Position numbers and translations under genes: made by a program | Shown: in pieces, positions 21,855-33,038 of the stretch | How the letters are laid out: every line of letters starts with the position of its first letter | Numbering within the stretch: position 1 is the first letter of the stretch | NCBI GenBank assembly: GCA_011316305.1 | Contig: SAUG01000021.1 | Span: forward strand, 124,001-188,000 | Source: Rusavskia elegans | Taxonomy: Eukaryota > Ascomycota > Lecanoromycetes > Teloschistales > Teloschistaceae | Length of the DNA stretch: 64,000 bases | Reading direction: 5' to 3' | The notes under the pieces: generated by a model | What the model saw: only the letters and a program-made list of their open reading frames with translations | Database searches by the model: none | What the model was told of the DNA's origin: nothing

Positions 21855-23961
21855 ATGGCTCAACGGAAGATACAACAAGATATCGACAAATGCTTCAAGA
21901 AAGTGGCAGAAGGCATTCAAGCCTTCGAAAGTATATACGACAAGATCCAACAGAGCACCAACCAGTCCCAGAAAGAGAAGCAGGAGGACAATCTGAAGCG
22001 AGAGATCAAGAAACTACAACGGCAGCGGGATCAGATCAAAACATGGGCTGCGGGCAACGAGATCAAAGACAAGAAGCCACTCATGGAGCAGAGGAAGGCC
22101 ATCGAGAATGTGGGTTTGATACGGTTCGAGTACATTATCCTCATGGGTACTTGCTGACTGGGACTCAATGCAGCAAATGGAGAAGTTCAAAGCCGTCGAA
22201 AAGGAAATGAAAACCAAAGCCTTCTCAAAAGAGGGGCTATCGGCAGCAGCAAAGCTGGATCCCGAAGAGAGGAAGAAACAAGAAGCTTGCGACTTCCTGT
22301 CAAACATGGTAGAAGAGCTGGAACGGCAGATCGAGACTCTCGAAGCAGAAGAGGATTCATTGCAGGCTACCGTAAAAAAGGGCAAGAAAGACTCAAGCAA
22401 GGCGGATCGACTGTCTGAAATTGGGAGGCTGACGGAGAGGCACAAGTGGCATCAGGGGAAACTGGAGCTACTGCTACGATCACTGGAAAATGGCAACGTT
22501 GATACCGACCAGGTTAATGACCGGGAAGAGGGAATCAAATATTATGTCGAAGAGAATCAATCGGTCGAATTCATGGAGGACGACACGATCTACGACGATT
22601 TGAATCTTGAGGAAGACGAGGGTGTATTTGGCATGAACAATGACAATGATCGAGTCTCATCACAAGACGCACAGTCAATACAAGACGATCTGCCGGAGAC
22701 AGCAGACGGAAGGGGTCCGGTTGCTGGAGGGGGGAAACCAAAGTCATCGTCCGTCTCAGAACCACAAGCTGCAGCCGCGAGGAGGCCGTCAAACCAGCTT
22801 AAATCGCCTCTACCTGCACTAGCCACGTTACATACACCGTTAGGAAGCGTGACAAACGGGGTAACAAACAATACCATGAAACCCGCACCCTTGCCAACAA
22901 GACCGCCGGGGGAAACATTGAAATACGCCTCAGCTGCAGCTGCAGCAGCAGCGAGCGACAAGAACGCCGCAGGGATCGCACCTTTACCTCCACCTCCAGG
23001 TGCAGCTCCAGTATCTTCATCAGGTACAACTCCCAGTGGTGGGTTGAACCCTGTCCAGCCGACTTCAGCACAGAGAAGTAGCGAGACCACATCTCCAAGC
23101 GCAGCATCTTCCGTACCGGCAAGTATTAGCCATACTCCTGCCACTAAGGCCGCAAGTCTTGCCGTCTCCAGTGACGAAGTTCTACCCGTTACCACGGCTC
23201 CGGTCAAATCTCCAGCCCTTGTGCAAGCAAACACAGTCCAGGCGACCAGCAGCTCCGCAAACAATCCACCAGCGTCTCTGTTGGAGAAGATAGAAAGCCA
23301 ATCATTACCGCCACCTGCAAGAATACCGTCTCAGCATCCAGCCGACGCCGTAGGTATGTCAGAGCTCGAACATCAGCCGCCAGAGCCTATACATCCTTCC
23401 CATCCTTCGACAGAAAACACCAACGGCGATGTACCGAAGCAACAAGACGAAGCTGAATCCATCTATCATTTACCCCCAGGCTTACAAGACCTCATTCAAT
23501 CCTTCGAGGCAACCAAGAATCGGGCGTCCTCGACCCCAACACCTTCAGTACAGCGACTGCTTGGTGCATCGCACGCCACCTGTCCGGAGTATTTGGACGC
23601 CGAGAGACCGAAACATTACAGGCCTCAGACGAAGTACAACACACCACGCTACTACCCTCAGGAGCCGTTCATGACCGTCGATGATCCTGCCCTCTACGGT
23701 AAGATCGACACAGATACCCTCTTCTACATCTTCTATTACCGCCAGAACACATATCAACAATACATGGCTGCGAAATCCCTGAAAAACCAAAGCTGGCGGT
23801 TTCACAAACAGTACCAGACGTGGTTTCAACGGCACGAAGAGCCGAAAACGATAACGGAAGAGTATGAACAAGGGACGTATCGGTTTTTCGACTATGAGAG
23901 CACATGGTATGGATTCGGCCCTCGACCCTCTGGCTTGTCCCAGCCTGATGAGGATAAATAA
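21855..23961 (+). CDS. NOT3: CCR4-NOT complex subunit Not3/Not5
   Basis: A scaffold subunit of the CCR4-NOT complex, which deadenylates mRNA and regulates transcription. Exons are 21855-22109 and 22174-23961, giving 680 residues. The N-terminal Not3 domain (about 1-230) is a highly charged coiled coil starting [20 protein letters not shown] and including [13 protein letters not shown] and [15 protein letters not shown]. The middle 300 residues are Pro/Ser/Ala-rich and disordered. The C-terminal NOT box (about 545-670) includes [33 protein letters not shown] and [12 protein letters not shown]. In Pezizomycotina a single Not3/5-type gene is usual. Confidence 0.93.
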
Positions 23962-25665
23962 TCTATATGTTACTGATCTATCGCACCGCATTACTTAGGA
24001 TGAATCGGCGGAAAGCAGACTTCAAGTTTGCGTACAAGTTCTTAGAGGATGACCTATGATTAGCAAGGTGTTTAGGAGCGAACAGACTCACAGGCATGGG
24101 TTTGTCCCTGGGGGATTTTCACGACTCCGTCCAAAGGACTACTTCTGCTAGTGTAGTATTACCTTCTAATCGACCCTCTTCTCAAGTGCACTCAGTCCGA
24201 ACGATTTGGTATCGTTAGGTCAACCTCAAGCATGGTGTCTGTTCCAATTCGGATCACATGAGAAATGCTCATCGAAAGCAGTAAGGCTTTCTCTATGCTG
24301 ACTTACCCAGGCTTAGCTTTTGCTACTGATCCAGGATTACCGATTTTCTGAAGGACAATCCTCGCTGGTGATCTTCGCAATGGCCGAGCGTAATGGTAAG
24401 TCCCCTGACTCGATGATACTGAAAATCCATACAGGTCCTCTCGATCGGCATCAGATTGTCAGATTAATGATGCTGTTCTGAGGCAAGCAACTGATTTCTT
24501 CAGAACGCGGAATCTTTCACAGGTGCCAAAAGATTGAACATGGTCTCGACCAACTGCTTAAACCAAGGCTGCTGCAATCCAGACTTGTGGGAGAGGGAAC
24601 AACGGTGCACGCTCATTTTCTGGTGAGGCTCCCCTTCCGTGGCTCCTGAAGTGTAGCCGATGTCTTTCTTGACCCGTCAGCTAGCTTCATGCCTGTTTCC
24701 GGCAGAGAAGATCAGCCAGATCAATATTTCCATAATATAACGCGGCTTTGTTCACCATTGGTGCAAATCGCAGCCTCGAAAAGTCCTTCCGGTGGCCAGC
24801 GATTGCTCTTGAGTCGCAGAGTATCAATTGGGTGCTCCAGTCTCTGGTGAAGATAATTGCTCGTGGTCGTGCAGACGCTTGATGCACAACAGATGTCTTT
24901 TTAGTTTGGGAACCAGTCATCATTACTGGTGTCCTTGTCGATGCTTGGAAGCCCTGTCTCGCTGGTCTTGTTGCATTGGATCGGCGTCAAAACTGGTGGG
25001 GCTCTGACCTCACCACTTGCTGTTTGGGATCCCTGCATCTAACCTCGTAGCACCATAATTGTGGATATATCGTTTGGGCGACTATCAATTGCAGACACTT
25101 GTCCAACCTGGAGGCTGGTCGCTGCCTGGACTAATCTTTACCTTCTGCATCGCCAATTCCTATGTCTAATCGTTGACTCGATGTAGGACCGCCATGGAAA
25201 AAAATGGACACTGGCTACGCAGTAGCCGCTGGCAGTAACGGAAAAAGTGTATTTGGAATTGGGTGGATCAGCTCCATCTATGTATTCCCTGCTGGGTAAG
25301 GCAACGAAACGAAGAAGGCAACGCTCATGGTTATGCGCAGGGCGTAGCGGCAGGTACAGAATGGTTCCCCTGAAGGGAGAAAATGAGGCTGCAGAATGAA
25401 GTGGCGTAACGCCAAACTGTGCCTCAAGACTCCCTTTCGAGTGAAGATCTTCAGATACTCTTAAAGTACCATGGAGTTGTACTACTTTTCGAATTTATAC
25501 CATACTTAAGCCTTAATACAGGAGCAGGGCGTTCAATCGACGTGGGGATCCGTCGGTCCTCGGATTCAGTCTCGTTAACGCCGATGAGTGATATAAAACG
25601 AATATCTTCAATTTATACATGTTTGTAGTTCAGCATTTCCTCATTGTCTAGTCATTCCGCCGTCA
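23962..25665. other. 1.7-kb intergenic region, no supported gene
   Basis: Only short frames are present. An ATG near 24380 with a plausible 40-bp intron opens just about 20 codons. I see no domain, tRNA-like cloverleaf or repeat here; it may be non-coding transcript or regulatory sequence. Confidence 0.45.
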
Positions 25666-26095
25666 ATGCCTTCAATCACAGGCAGCGAGCCTAAGCAGTA
25701 TTTCTTGCCTGGCTGGGGCATATCTCGCAACATATTGTTCAGTCACATCCACTTCTTCCTTGGCCCCTATGCTTCCGTTCGGCCCTATTCATACCAGGGC
25801 CGGGAAGGATATCTGGTGATCACTCCAGGGCCTCCTTTAACAGAGGTTAGAACTTCCCATCAGGCAGATCCTAATCGTTGGCCACCCACAAGCTTCTGAA
25901 AAAATGCTAATTCGTGGAGGACTGCAGAAGCAAATCGAAGATCTGCAGAATCTTTCACGCCAGTACGAGCAGCAAGCGGCTGAGCGGATGGTGGTCAGCC
26001 AGGGTCAGCCGGAGGAAGACGTCTTCATCAATCGTCCGATTCGAGTTCAACAGCAGCGGCGATACGCACCGAGCTACTATCGACATCATCGATAA
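25666..26095 (+). CDS. Small conserved fungal protein, 115 aa, function unknown
   Basis: Exons are 25666-25845 and 25928-26095, joined in phase by an 82-bp intron with a TGCTAAT branch-like site. The protein begins MPSITGSEPKQYFLPGWGIS and has an aromatic, His-rich segment (SHIHFFLGPYASVRPYSYQGREGYLV), then a helical stretch (KQIEDLQNLSRQYEQQAAERM) and a basic Tyr/Arg-rich tail ending YYRHHR. It resembles short unnamed proteins seen in many ascomycetes. I know of no function. It lacks a signal peptide and membrane helix. Confidence 0.65.
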
Positions 26096-27756
26096 AACTA
26101 CTAGCATGACTCCGCTGTGCCTTCATTTTTGGGGACAACTCAACTTTCCCGCCCGGCAACGATCGCCACGATGTCATTAGCACAAGTTCGAGCGCGGTCA
26201 ATTTTTACCAATCGCCGTTGTTGTACGTTGGATGGGTCAAGGCATTGAAGATAGAAGAAAAGTTGAAAGTTTCTTGTTCAGTATGTTCGATAAGGTCGTT
26301 TTTGCGAGGAGTCAGTCTGACCAACCTATAATACAGAAGTAATGGGTTCTCCAGATACATATAGATTTCGTACTTCTGTCCGCTGGTGTCATTTCCTGTC
26401 CAGCACCCATGCATGGGATAGTCCTTTCGTCTATGTATATAAGATTCGGCTCAAACACAGACCTGGATCCCATTGTACAAATACCATGACGTCTGATTCT
26501 GCAAATCGTTGAGCTGCTTACACCGCAGAAGGGTGTACCCACCTATCGGAAATTTCGAGCTCCGTTAAGGACCATGCCGAATGGTTCCTATTGGGCGGCC
26601 GCCCAACCGAGCTTTGGCGATGACCTTGATGGAGGTGCCAATTTGCCTTGACCCATTACGAATATTCAGACCCCAACGACGGAAAATTTCGGCCCAGGGG
26701 GTTGAACCAAAAAGGGGTTGATCTTTGCCCTCGTCTCGATGTCACGTGAAGAGCATGCTGCGTAGGTACGTCAAACACACTGCCACCGACGCCATTGAGC
26801 GCTGAAGAACGGGAATGATCTCATCAGGCATGGCAAAATCTCACTTCAGATCTATATATGGAAGGGAGTCCAGAACTTCGCAGCAGCCACGAGTATGCGA
26901 TCTGGTTTAACGAGGGGACTACGATAGGTGGCCCATAAAAGCTTCGCTTCTACGGATACTCCAATAATCCCAGTTACTCCATTCATGCACATATATTGAA
27001 GCGCCATCGGTCTCAAGGCACTTATATGGGGCCCACATACTACTTCGCGCTGAGAAGCTCTTGTGTTGTTATAGCTGCTAACATGAGTAGTGCAGCAGAT
27101 CGAAAGCGTCCAACGAGAGATCTCCGATCAATCGTGTTCCTTCTCCCTTTGCACTGGCGCTAATTACGTCTTGGCAATGACGCCATCTTTCCCCTCGAGC
27201 AATCTCTCGTCTCTGCACACAACAATCTGCAAGAGCTGGGGACACCAAACTCCATCCTCTTGTTCCACCAGCAGAAGGTGCATTATAAAATTTGCGATTA
27301 GAGATTTGAGCTGATCATTTGGCACGCTTTTCACGGGTATTTCTCGTACATACCTTACTTAAGCGAAACAACGTGGCCCGCTAGTGAACGTGCTCCGCCT
27401 TCAACCAGCATTGCCAATTTCCATTCCCCTTCAACCTTCACCACTGCTTCCGCTTCGTCGATACGTCGATATCCTGGAAACTCTTTTCTGATGCGGTTGC
27501 GTTGATTATTGTGACGCACGAGCAGAACAACTGTGGCCCATATGACACCCGGGTTTCGTGGGTGTTGTACAGGCCTCCGATCTCGTTCCTCTTAGGGCAG
27601 CGGTCGAGACATTTCATTGGCTTGGGCCGGAAGTGTGTGGCGGCTTATCCAAGCAAGCGCTGCTCGAGAGTCAGTTCTCGCAGACTGATTCAAACATTTC
27701 GTCATCGTCACCGGGATACCCACAGGAACCTCTCCACACCCACGATCTCAGCCTCT
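26096..27756. other. Long upstream region of the bZIP gene
   Basis: 1.66 kb without a supported gene. The last few hundred bases are pyrimidine-rich and read like a long 5' UTR. A long regulated leader would fit a stress-response transcription factor, but this is inference. Confidence 0.45.
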
Positions 27757-29651
27757 ATGTCAAATCCTTCCATGGATAGCAATACCAACAAGGGGACCCC
27801 TCTTAAAACCGAAGGTTCGTTGTCCTCCTGCATCTGTCGAGCTGGGTCCGTGGTGCATCTTGCCACGGGCCTCCCTTTGTCCGCATCCCCAGACCATGTC
27901 CATCAATCTCGATATTGACATCATCGCTCGTAATCTAATCTGCATCGCACTGTACTGAATCATGAACTCAACAGACAACTCCAACAAACCATCCGTGTCG
28001 CATTCAGACGTAAAAGCGGAGAGGAAGACACCGCCGCGATCAGGTATGCTGTTCCATATCCATTGCGCCACCGAAACCTCCGTCGTTGTCGCTGACTGAT
28101 ACCCACCATAGATCCTCCTCCATCCGTGAAAGAGCCACCGGAGCAAGAAGACGGCAAAGATACTGCCGCTCTCAATGCTGACCCGAGTCAACCTCTTCCC
28201 CCACCTCCTCGACCAGCTGGACAACAGAACACCACCGAAGGCTCCGACTACTTCTCATCCAGTCACAACAATAGCCATTTCTCCCTCGAACCCAACCCTT
28301 TCGAACAGTCATTTGGCAACCCGTCATCGGACGCGCCTGGCAACAAAGCATCTTTACTTCCTCCGGTAGCGGCTCTAACCTCACCGGCGCCTCTTGTTGG
28401 TGGTCAACCCTCAGCTGGTGGCTACCATTGGCCGGGGTCATTGCGGTCCGGACCGTTGAGTCCTGCTATGCTTGGAGGACCTGTTGGGACTGGTGACTAT
28501 TTCGACCAATCCATCCGGGGTAGCTTCCCTACGCCGAACGAGTCGTCGCTGCGGACTGGATTAACGCCCGGTGGAGGCGGCTCTATGTTCCCTGCGCCCA
28601 GTCCGAATTCTCAGGCCATCTTCAACCAACTTCAGAGTGCCGGTGCCACACCTGGCACCCTGGACTTTCATAGGACTGCCATGAACGTTGCGGCAGCCAA
28701 CAGTAACCACAAGGCCCCTAACGGTACGACCTCGCAGGCTCAGGATCAACGAGCACCTGTCGCCCCGATGGATCAGTCACATCACGATAGCGAGGCTGCT
28801 AGTGGTCTATATCTCCTTGCTCAAGCTACGAATAACGCACACTCGAACAATCAATTTGCTATGCCCACTGCGCCAGCCAATGATATGAGAAACAACCAAG
28901 CCCAATCATCGGAGACCTCACCCAACATGCCCAAGAGAGCTGCCCGCAACGCAAATGGGTCAATCGGCGGAAGCATGTCGGGTTCCGTCAGAGGCCAAAG
29001 CGATATGAGCAACGAACTTTCAGACAGCGCGGACCAAAAGCCCACGACACGAAACCGCGGTAAACGAACGTCGACTGCCAAAAGTGGAGGAGCTGCCAAT
29101 GGCCGTCGCAAGGCTGAAGAGCCAGCATCCAAGCCATCAGCAGCAAAGAAGCAAAAGCAGGCACAACCCATGAATATGAATATTGACATGGACGGTATGG
29201 ATTCGGACGATAATAACAACATCGATCAAAGTCAAGACCAGTACCACGAGAATGGCAAAAAGATGACCGACGAGGAGAAGCGAAAGAATTTCTTGGAGAG
29301 AAACCGGTCAGTGGCAGTTGGTGTGATATTTACGTATACTGACTAATTGGGACCAGGGTCGCCGCCTTGAAATGTCGCCAGCGAAAGAAGCAATGGCTTG
29401 CCAATTTGCAAGCGAAGGTTGAAATCTTCAGTAGCGAGAACGACACATTATCTGCCCAAGTAAACCAGCTGAGAGACGAGATTGTCCATTTGAAGGGAAT
29501 ACTCCTTCAGCACAAAGACTGCGCCATTTCTCAAACGCAGGGCGGGTTAGGCCACTTGTTCCAACAGCAGCAAGAGTACCAGAACCATGCAAACCCGTAT
29601 AGTTTAGGGATGAACAATGCCCAGCCGATGATGTCGGTCCAGCAAAGGTAA
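27757..29651 (+). CDS. ATF1: bZIP stress transcription factor of the Atf1/AtfA family
   Basis: A nuclear bZIP regulator, normally the target of the Sty1/Hog1/SakA stress MAP kinase in fungi. Exons are 27757-27814, 27975-28043, 28112-29306 and 29357-29651; the 1617 nt give 538 residues. The N-terminal region (DNPFEQSFGNP-like and YHWPGSLRSGPLSPAMLGGP segments, with TP and SP sites) corresponds to the Atf1-type osmotic-stress and recombination-related regions. The bZIP spans about 430-500: the basic region KRKNFLERNRVAALKCRQRKKQW is completed by the last intron, which interrupts ERNR/VAALK, and the leucine zipper follows with heptads through VEIFSSENDTLSAQVNQLRDEI. The conserved position of this last intron supports the model. 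Confidence 0.92.
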
Positions 29652-30089
29652 ATCTGAAATCTCGGGATCATGACGTATGATGGCTAAATCTTTGAAGATG
29701 AGATAGTGCGGATGAATAGGTACATATGTCACGGGCCGGATCAAACAGCAATGCATAATGATATATCACTCGGGAAAATATGCAACGGCGAAAGCAATGT
29801 TTTGTTCGGAGCACGATCATCACCACGAGCCATACCGCCGGCGTAAGGAGTACAGCAATTTGTAAATTAGAGATATCGGCGTCGGGTTTGCGGTTCGATC
29901 TGTATCGCTCGGGATGGCGATGCTCCAACAACATAAATGTCTATAGCTTGTGCAAGCAGTTCGAGCGACGAACTCCAGCCGAATTACCTAGCAATAGCCC
30001 AATCAACTGACATTTACACTCTCCCTCCCAATCTGCATCACCGTTTGGAGTACGGGTCTCACAAGCGCGAAGGCCCAGCGACATCCCTT
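29652..30089. other. Convergent 3' region between ATF1 and TEN1
   Basis: No coding potential is supported. It is expected to hold the 3' UTRs of both genes. Confidence 0.6.
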
Positions 30090-30592
30090 TCATTTCGCTA
30101 GGACTTCTGCCTTCTTCCGCATCCCCAATGCCTTCTCATACTCCCAGACCTTGACGGCTCCAGCACTCCACAACATCAAGGCTTGGAGCTTGACGACTTT
30201 CCCTTCACTCGCTTCCTTCCCTCCTCCACGTCTTACAGCCTTGGCCTTCTTCCCGCCCTTCTCCACCTCTACTCCTTGCACATACCCCATCACATTAACC
30301 CATTCTCCAACCTGCGTGTCCGTACACTTCAGTGTCTCCAAAACGAGATCCACATCCACAGCTGCCGTCACTGCAGCGTCTGCGGAGGAGGCTGAGGACG
30401 CATGATCGAGGCAAAGGGTGCCTGTAGTGGGATCGTACTGGGAAACGCTAGGACAGAGCGAGTTCAGCGCACAGTTGGGAGTCCGAGTCCAAGGAGAGGT
30501 TACCATCCGAGGAAGCGCACCTTCTCACCGTGTGAGCAGGATGGGAGGTTGGAGAGGAGGATGAGGCGGGTTGGGAGGGGACCGTTGCTCAT
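30090..30592 (-). CDS. TEN1: CST telomere-capping complex subunit Ten1
   Basis: An OB-fold partner of Stn1 in the CST (or ST) complex that caps telomeres and assists lagging-strand fill-in. Exons are complement 30504-30592 and 30090-30447; the 447 nt give 148 residues. The protein begins MSNGPLPTRLILLSNLPSC, the opening typical of fungal Ten1. Splicing then forms KVRFLGCVSQYDPTTGTLCL, the first OB-fold strands. Residues 65-95 hold VDVDLVLETLKCTDTQVGEWVNVMGYV, the most conserved Ten1 block. Alternative acceptor sites exist, but only this one keeps phase and the FLGCV strand. The gene faces SNF7 divergently across 486 bp. Confidence 0.85.
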
Positions 30593-31078
30593 GGTGTTGT
30601 GGAGCTGGAGGGTGGGACCATGATAATACTAAACCCTGGCCCTGGCCGGAAGTGTTCTCTGTTGTCGGCTTTGTAGAGTCCCAAATGTCAAGATCGACGA
30701 TTAAAAATCGAAGTCATCAAGAATTATGATCGAAGGGCTTGGCACGTGCTGGAAGCTTATAATTGGCTAGCGCCGGTGATATGTCATTGCCTCAAGACCG
30801 ACCTCACCATTCCATGATCAAGGCAGCACACTCCTACACCACAACCATTTCTCACGAACAAACCCTAAAACTTACCTACTTTACAAGCGAAGATCGCCTC
30901 AAATTAGGTCTACCCAAGTCTACCCCACCCCTCGGGTCCGCCATCCAACCGCAAACCCATTGTCTCACAAGTCCCCTTCAAGTCCGAACGCATTACGAAT
31001 TACCCCTTCAGAGCACGCTCATTCCTGCGGAACCATCCGTATTTCTTCTTGTTGAAGTCTACAGAAAAGAGCTGAACG

Positions 31079-32172
31079 ATGTGGGGCACATGGTTCGGCG
31101 GCAACTCCGCCCAGCGGAGGAAAGATGCGCCCAAGAAAGCCATCCTGGACTTGCGGCAGCAACTTGATATGCTGCAGAAGCGCGAAAGGCATTTAGAGAA
31201 TCAGATGGCGAATGAGGATAAGAAGGCCAAGGAGAATGTGACAAGTAATAAGACTGGTGAGTTGCAATGTTTCTCCGGCAGGAGTTGGGGTAGGGGAAGT
31301 GCAAGAACGGTGCCGAGCAATATTTGAGAGAGGAAGAAAGATATTGAGGGCGGAGATCGCAGGTGTCAGATGAGGGTTACTATGAGAAATGGCGTGGTAG
31401 CATTGGGCGGACTGGGTCACAAGAAATACAATTACTGATCTCCCTTACTGAACAGCTGCCCGCGCCGCCCTAAAACGCAAAAAGCAACACGAACACTCCC
31501 TCGAACAAACGTCCGGCCAAATATCCATGCTCGAGCAGCAAATATACTCCATCGAATCCGCAAACATCAACCAAGAAACCCTCGCCGCGATGAAGAACGC
31601 CGGCGCGGCAATGAAGACCATTCACGGAAAGATGACGATGGAGGATGTGGACGTCACCATGTATGTCTTCAATATCTTCCTGAACCATTCCCACATACAT
31701 CAAACAAGAAGCACATACACGTGGATCCGACGACATACTACGGGACAGTCTGGCTAACGACTCCCCAGGGAACAACTCCGCGAACAGCACGAACTCACAC
31801 AAGAAATCGGCAACGCCATCACCTCCATGCCCATCACCGAACCCATCGACGAAGACGAACTGGAAGCCGACCTCGCGGCACTGGAGCAAGAGAAGCTGGA
31901 CGAGAAGATGTTGAATACGGGCACCGTGCCTGTGTCGGATTCGTTGACGAGGATGCCCGCTGCGGCGGATGGACCCCGTAAGTTTATTTCCCTGTTTAAC
32001 GCCCCTGAACTTCCGACTTCGGGGGAGCAGTGGTTGTGGACGGATCTTTGTTGGAAACGGGCATGCTAATTCGACACTTCAAATAGTAAAAGGCAAATCC
32101 AAAGCCCAAGCCGTAGAAGAGGAGGACGAGGAAGAGGAACTAAGAAAACTGCAGGCCGAGATGGCCATGTAG
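31079..32172 (+). CDS. SNF7: ESCRT-III core subunit Snf7/Vps32
   Basis: Forms the membrane-remodelling filament in multivesicular-body sorting, and in fungi also carries the Rim20/PalA docking function of pH signalling. Exons are 31079-31256, 31456-31660, 31769-31977 and 32087-32172; the 678 nt give 225 residues, normal for the family. The N-terminus (MWGTWFGGNSAQRRKDAPKKAI) is the amphipathic membrane anchor; the basic helix KRERHLENQM, the LEQQIYSIESANINQETLAAMK helix and GKMTMEDVDVTMEQL follow. The C-terminus is acidic (VEEEDEEEELRKLQAEMAM) with an LRKLQAEM MIM1-like helix for Vps4 binding. The 5' leader contains an overlapping out-of-frame open frame from about 30763 that I do not take as a gene. 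Confidence 0.93.
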
Positions 32173-33038
32173 AATTTGCCTTGTCCAACGTCATTTCAAA
32201 ACCTTCACTTGTCGGCCTTTCATTCCCATTGGGCTTGTCCTGGAATCGGCCATGAGTCATGTATCCAAGGGAGTGGGTATTCAAGAGCTCTCAGGAAACC
32301 AATCTGAATTCTACATGTGCGCGGTCGAGTAGATGATCTAGGATTAAGCACGTGGTCATACGCACGTCGCTCATGAAGCATATTCGGCGTTCGCATACGG
32401 CGTATCATGATGTTAAGGGGAAAGGAGGGGATCGGATATGTCCTGTCCTGTTTAGAATTTGGGGCGAGCGGGTTGATCAATTCGAATGATAAAATCATCT
32501 GCGAATCCTCACCGCTGAAAAGACTTTGATGCTTCTTGAATGCTATTGCCGTTTCGCTCTCTGCAACCATCACTGGTTCATTGCTACATATATCGAAATA
32601 AGGGGCACACAGAGAAGGGCATCAAGTATTCCTTCCATCCCTCAACGTTCCTTTCAAGCAAAATCACAGCTCTTACTTATTTGATTATAACTGAATACTA
32701 TACCAAACTATGGTAATGAAGCAATCAATATGAACGAAGAATTCCACTGATTATCCCATCCATCCGTCCCCTCCTGCAACGCAAGCCGTCCACACAATCC
32801 ATCGAGCGCAGCAGCCTCATCGAACGAATTACCCGAAAAAGCAGCAGCCGATGCACTTCACCGTAATTCGACAAAGACCCTTTACCATGTTCCGCGTAAA
32901 AAAACCCCATACTCCCAAGCAAAAGATCCTCCGATTCGATCGATCGCCATAATCCCTGTTAGCAAAAACCCTCCAGCAAGCAACACCAGTACGACGCCTC
33001 CCTCACAAATCGATAAAAGCCTCCCATAATATTAAAGA
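32173..33038. other. Convergent 3' region between SNF7 and FHL1
   Basis: 866 bp, AT-richer than its neighbours, with no supported gene. Confidence 0.6.

Noticed and set aside
22590..23264. 224-codon minus-strand frame inside NOT3
   Set aside because: It is the antisense shadow of the Pro/Ala-rich linker, with no start context or domain.
30763..31167. 134-codon open frame overlapping the start of SNF7
   Set aside because: It overlaps the certain SNF7 exon in another frame, has no recognisable domain, and lies in the SNF7 leader.
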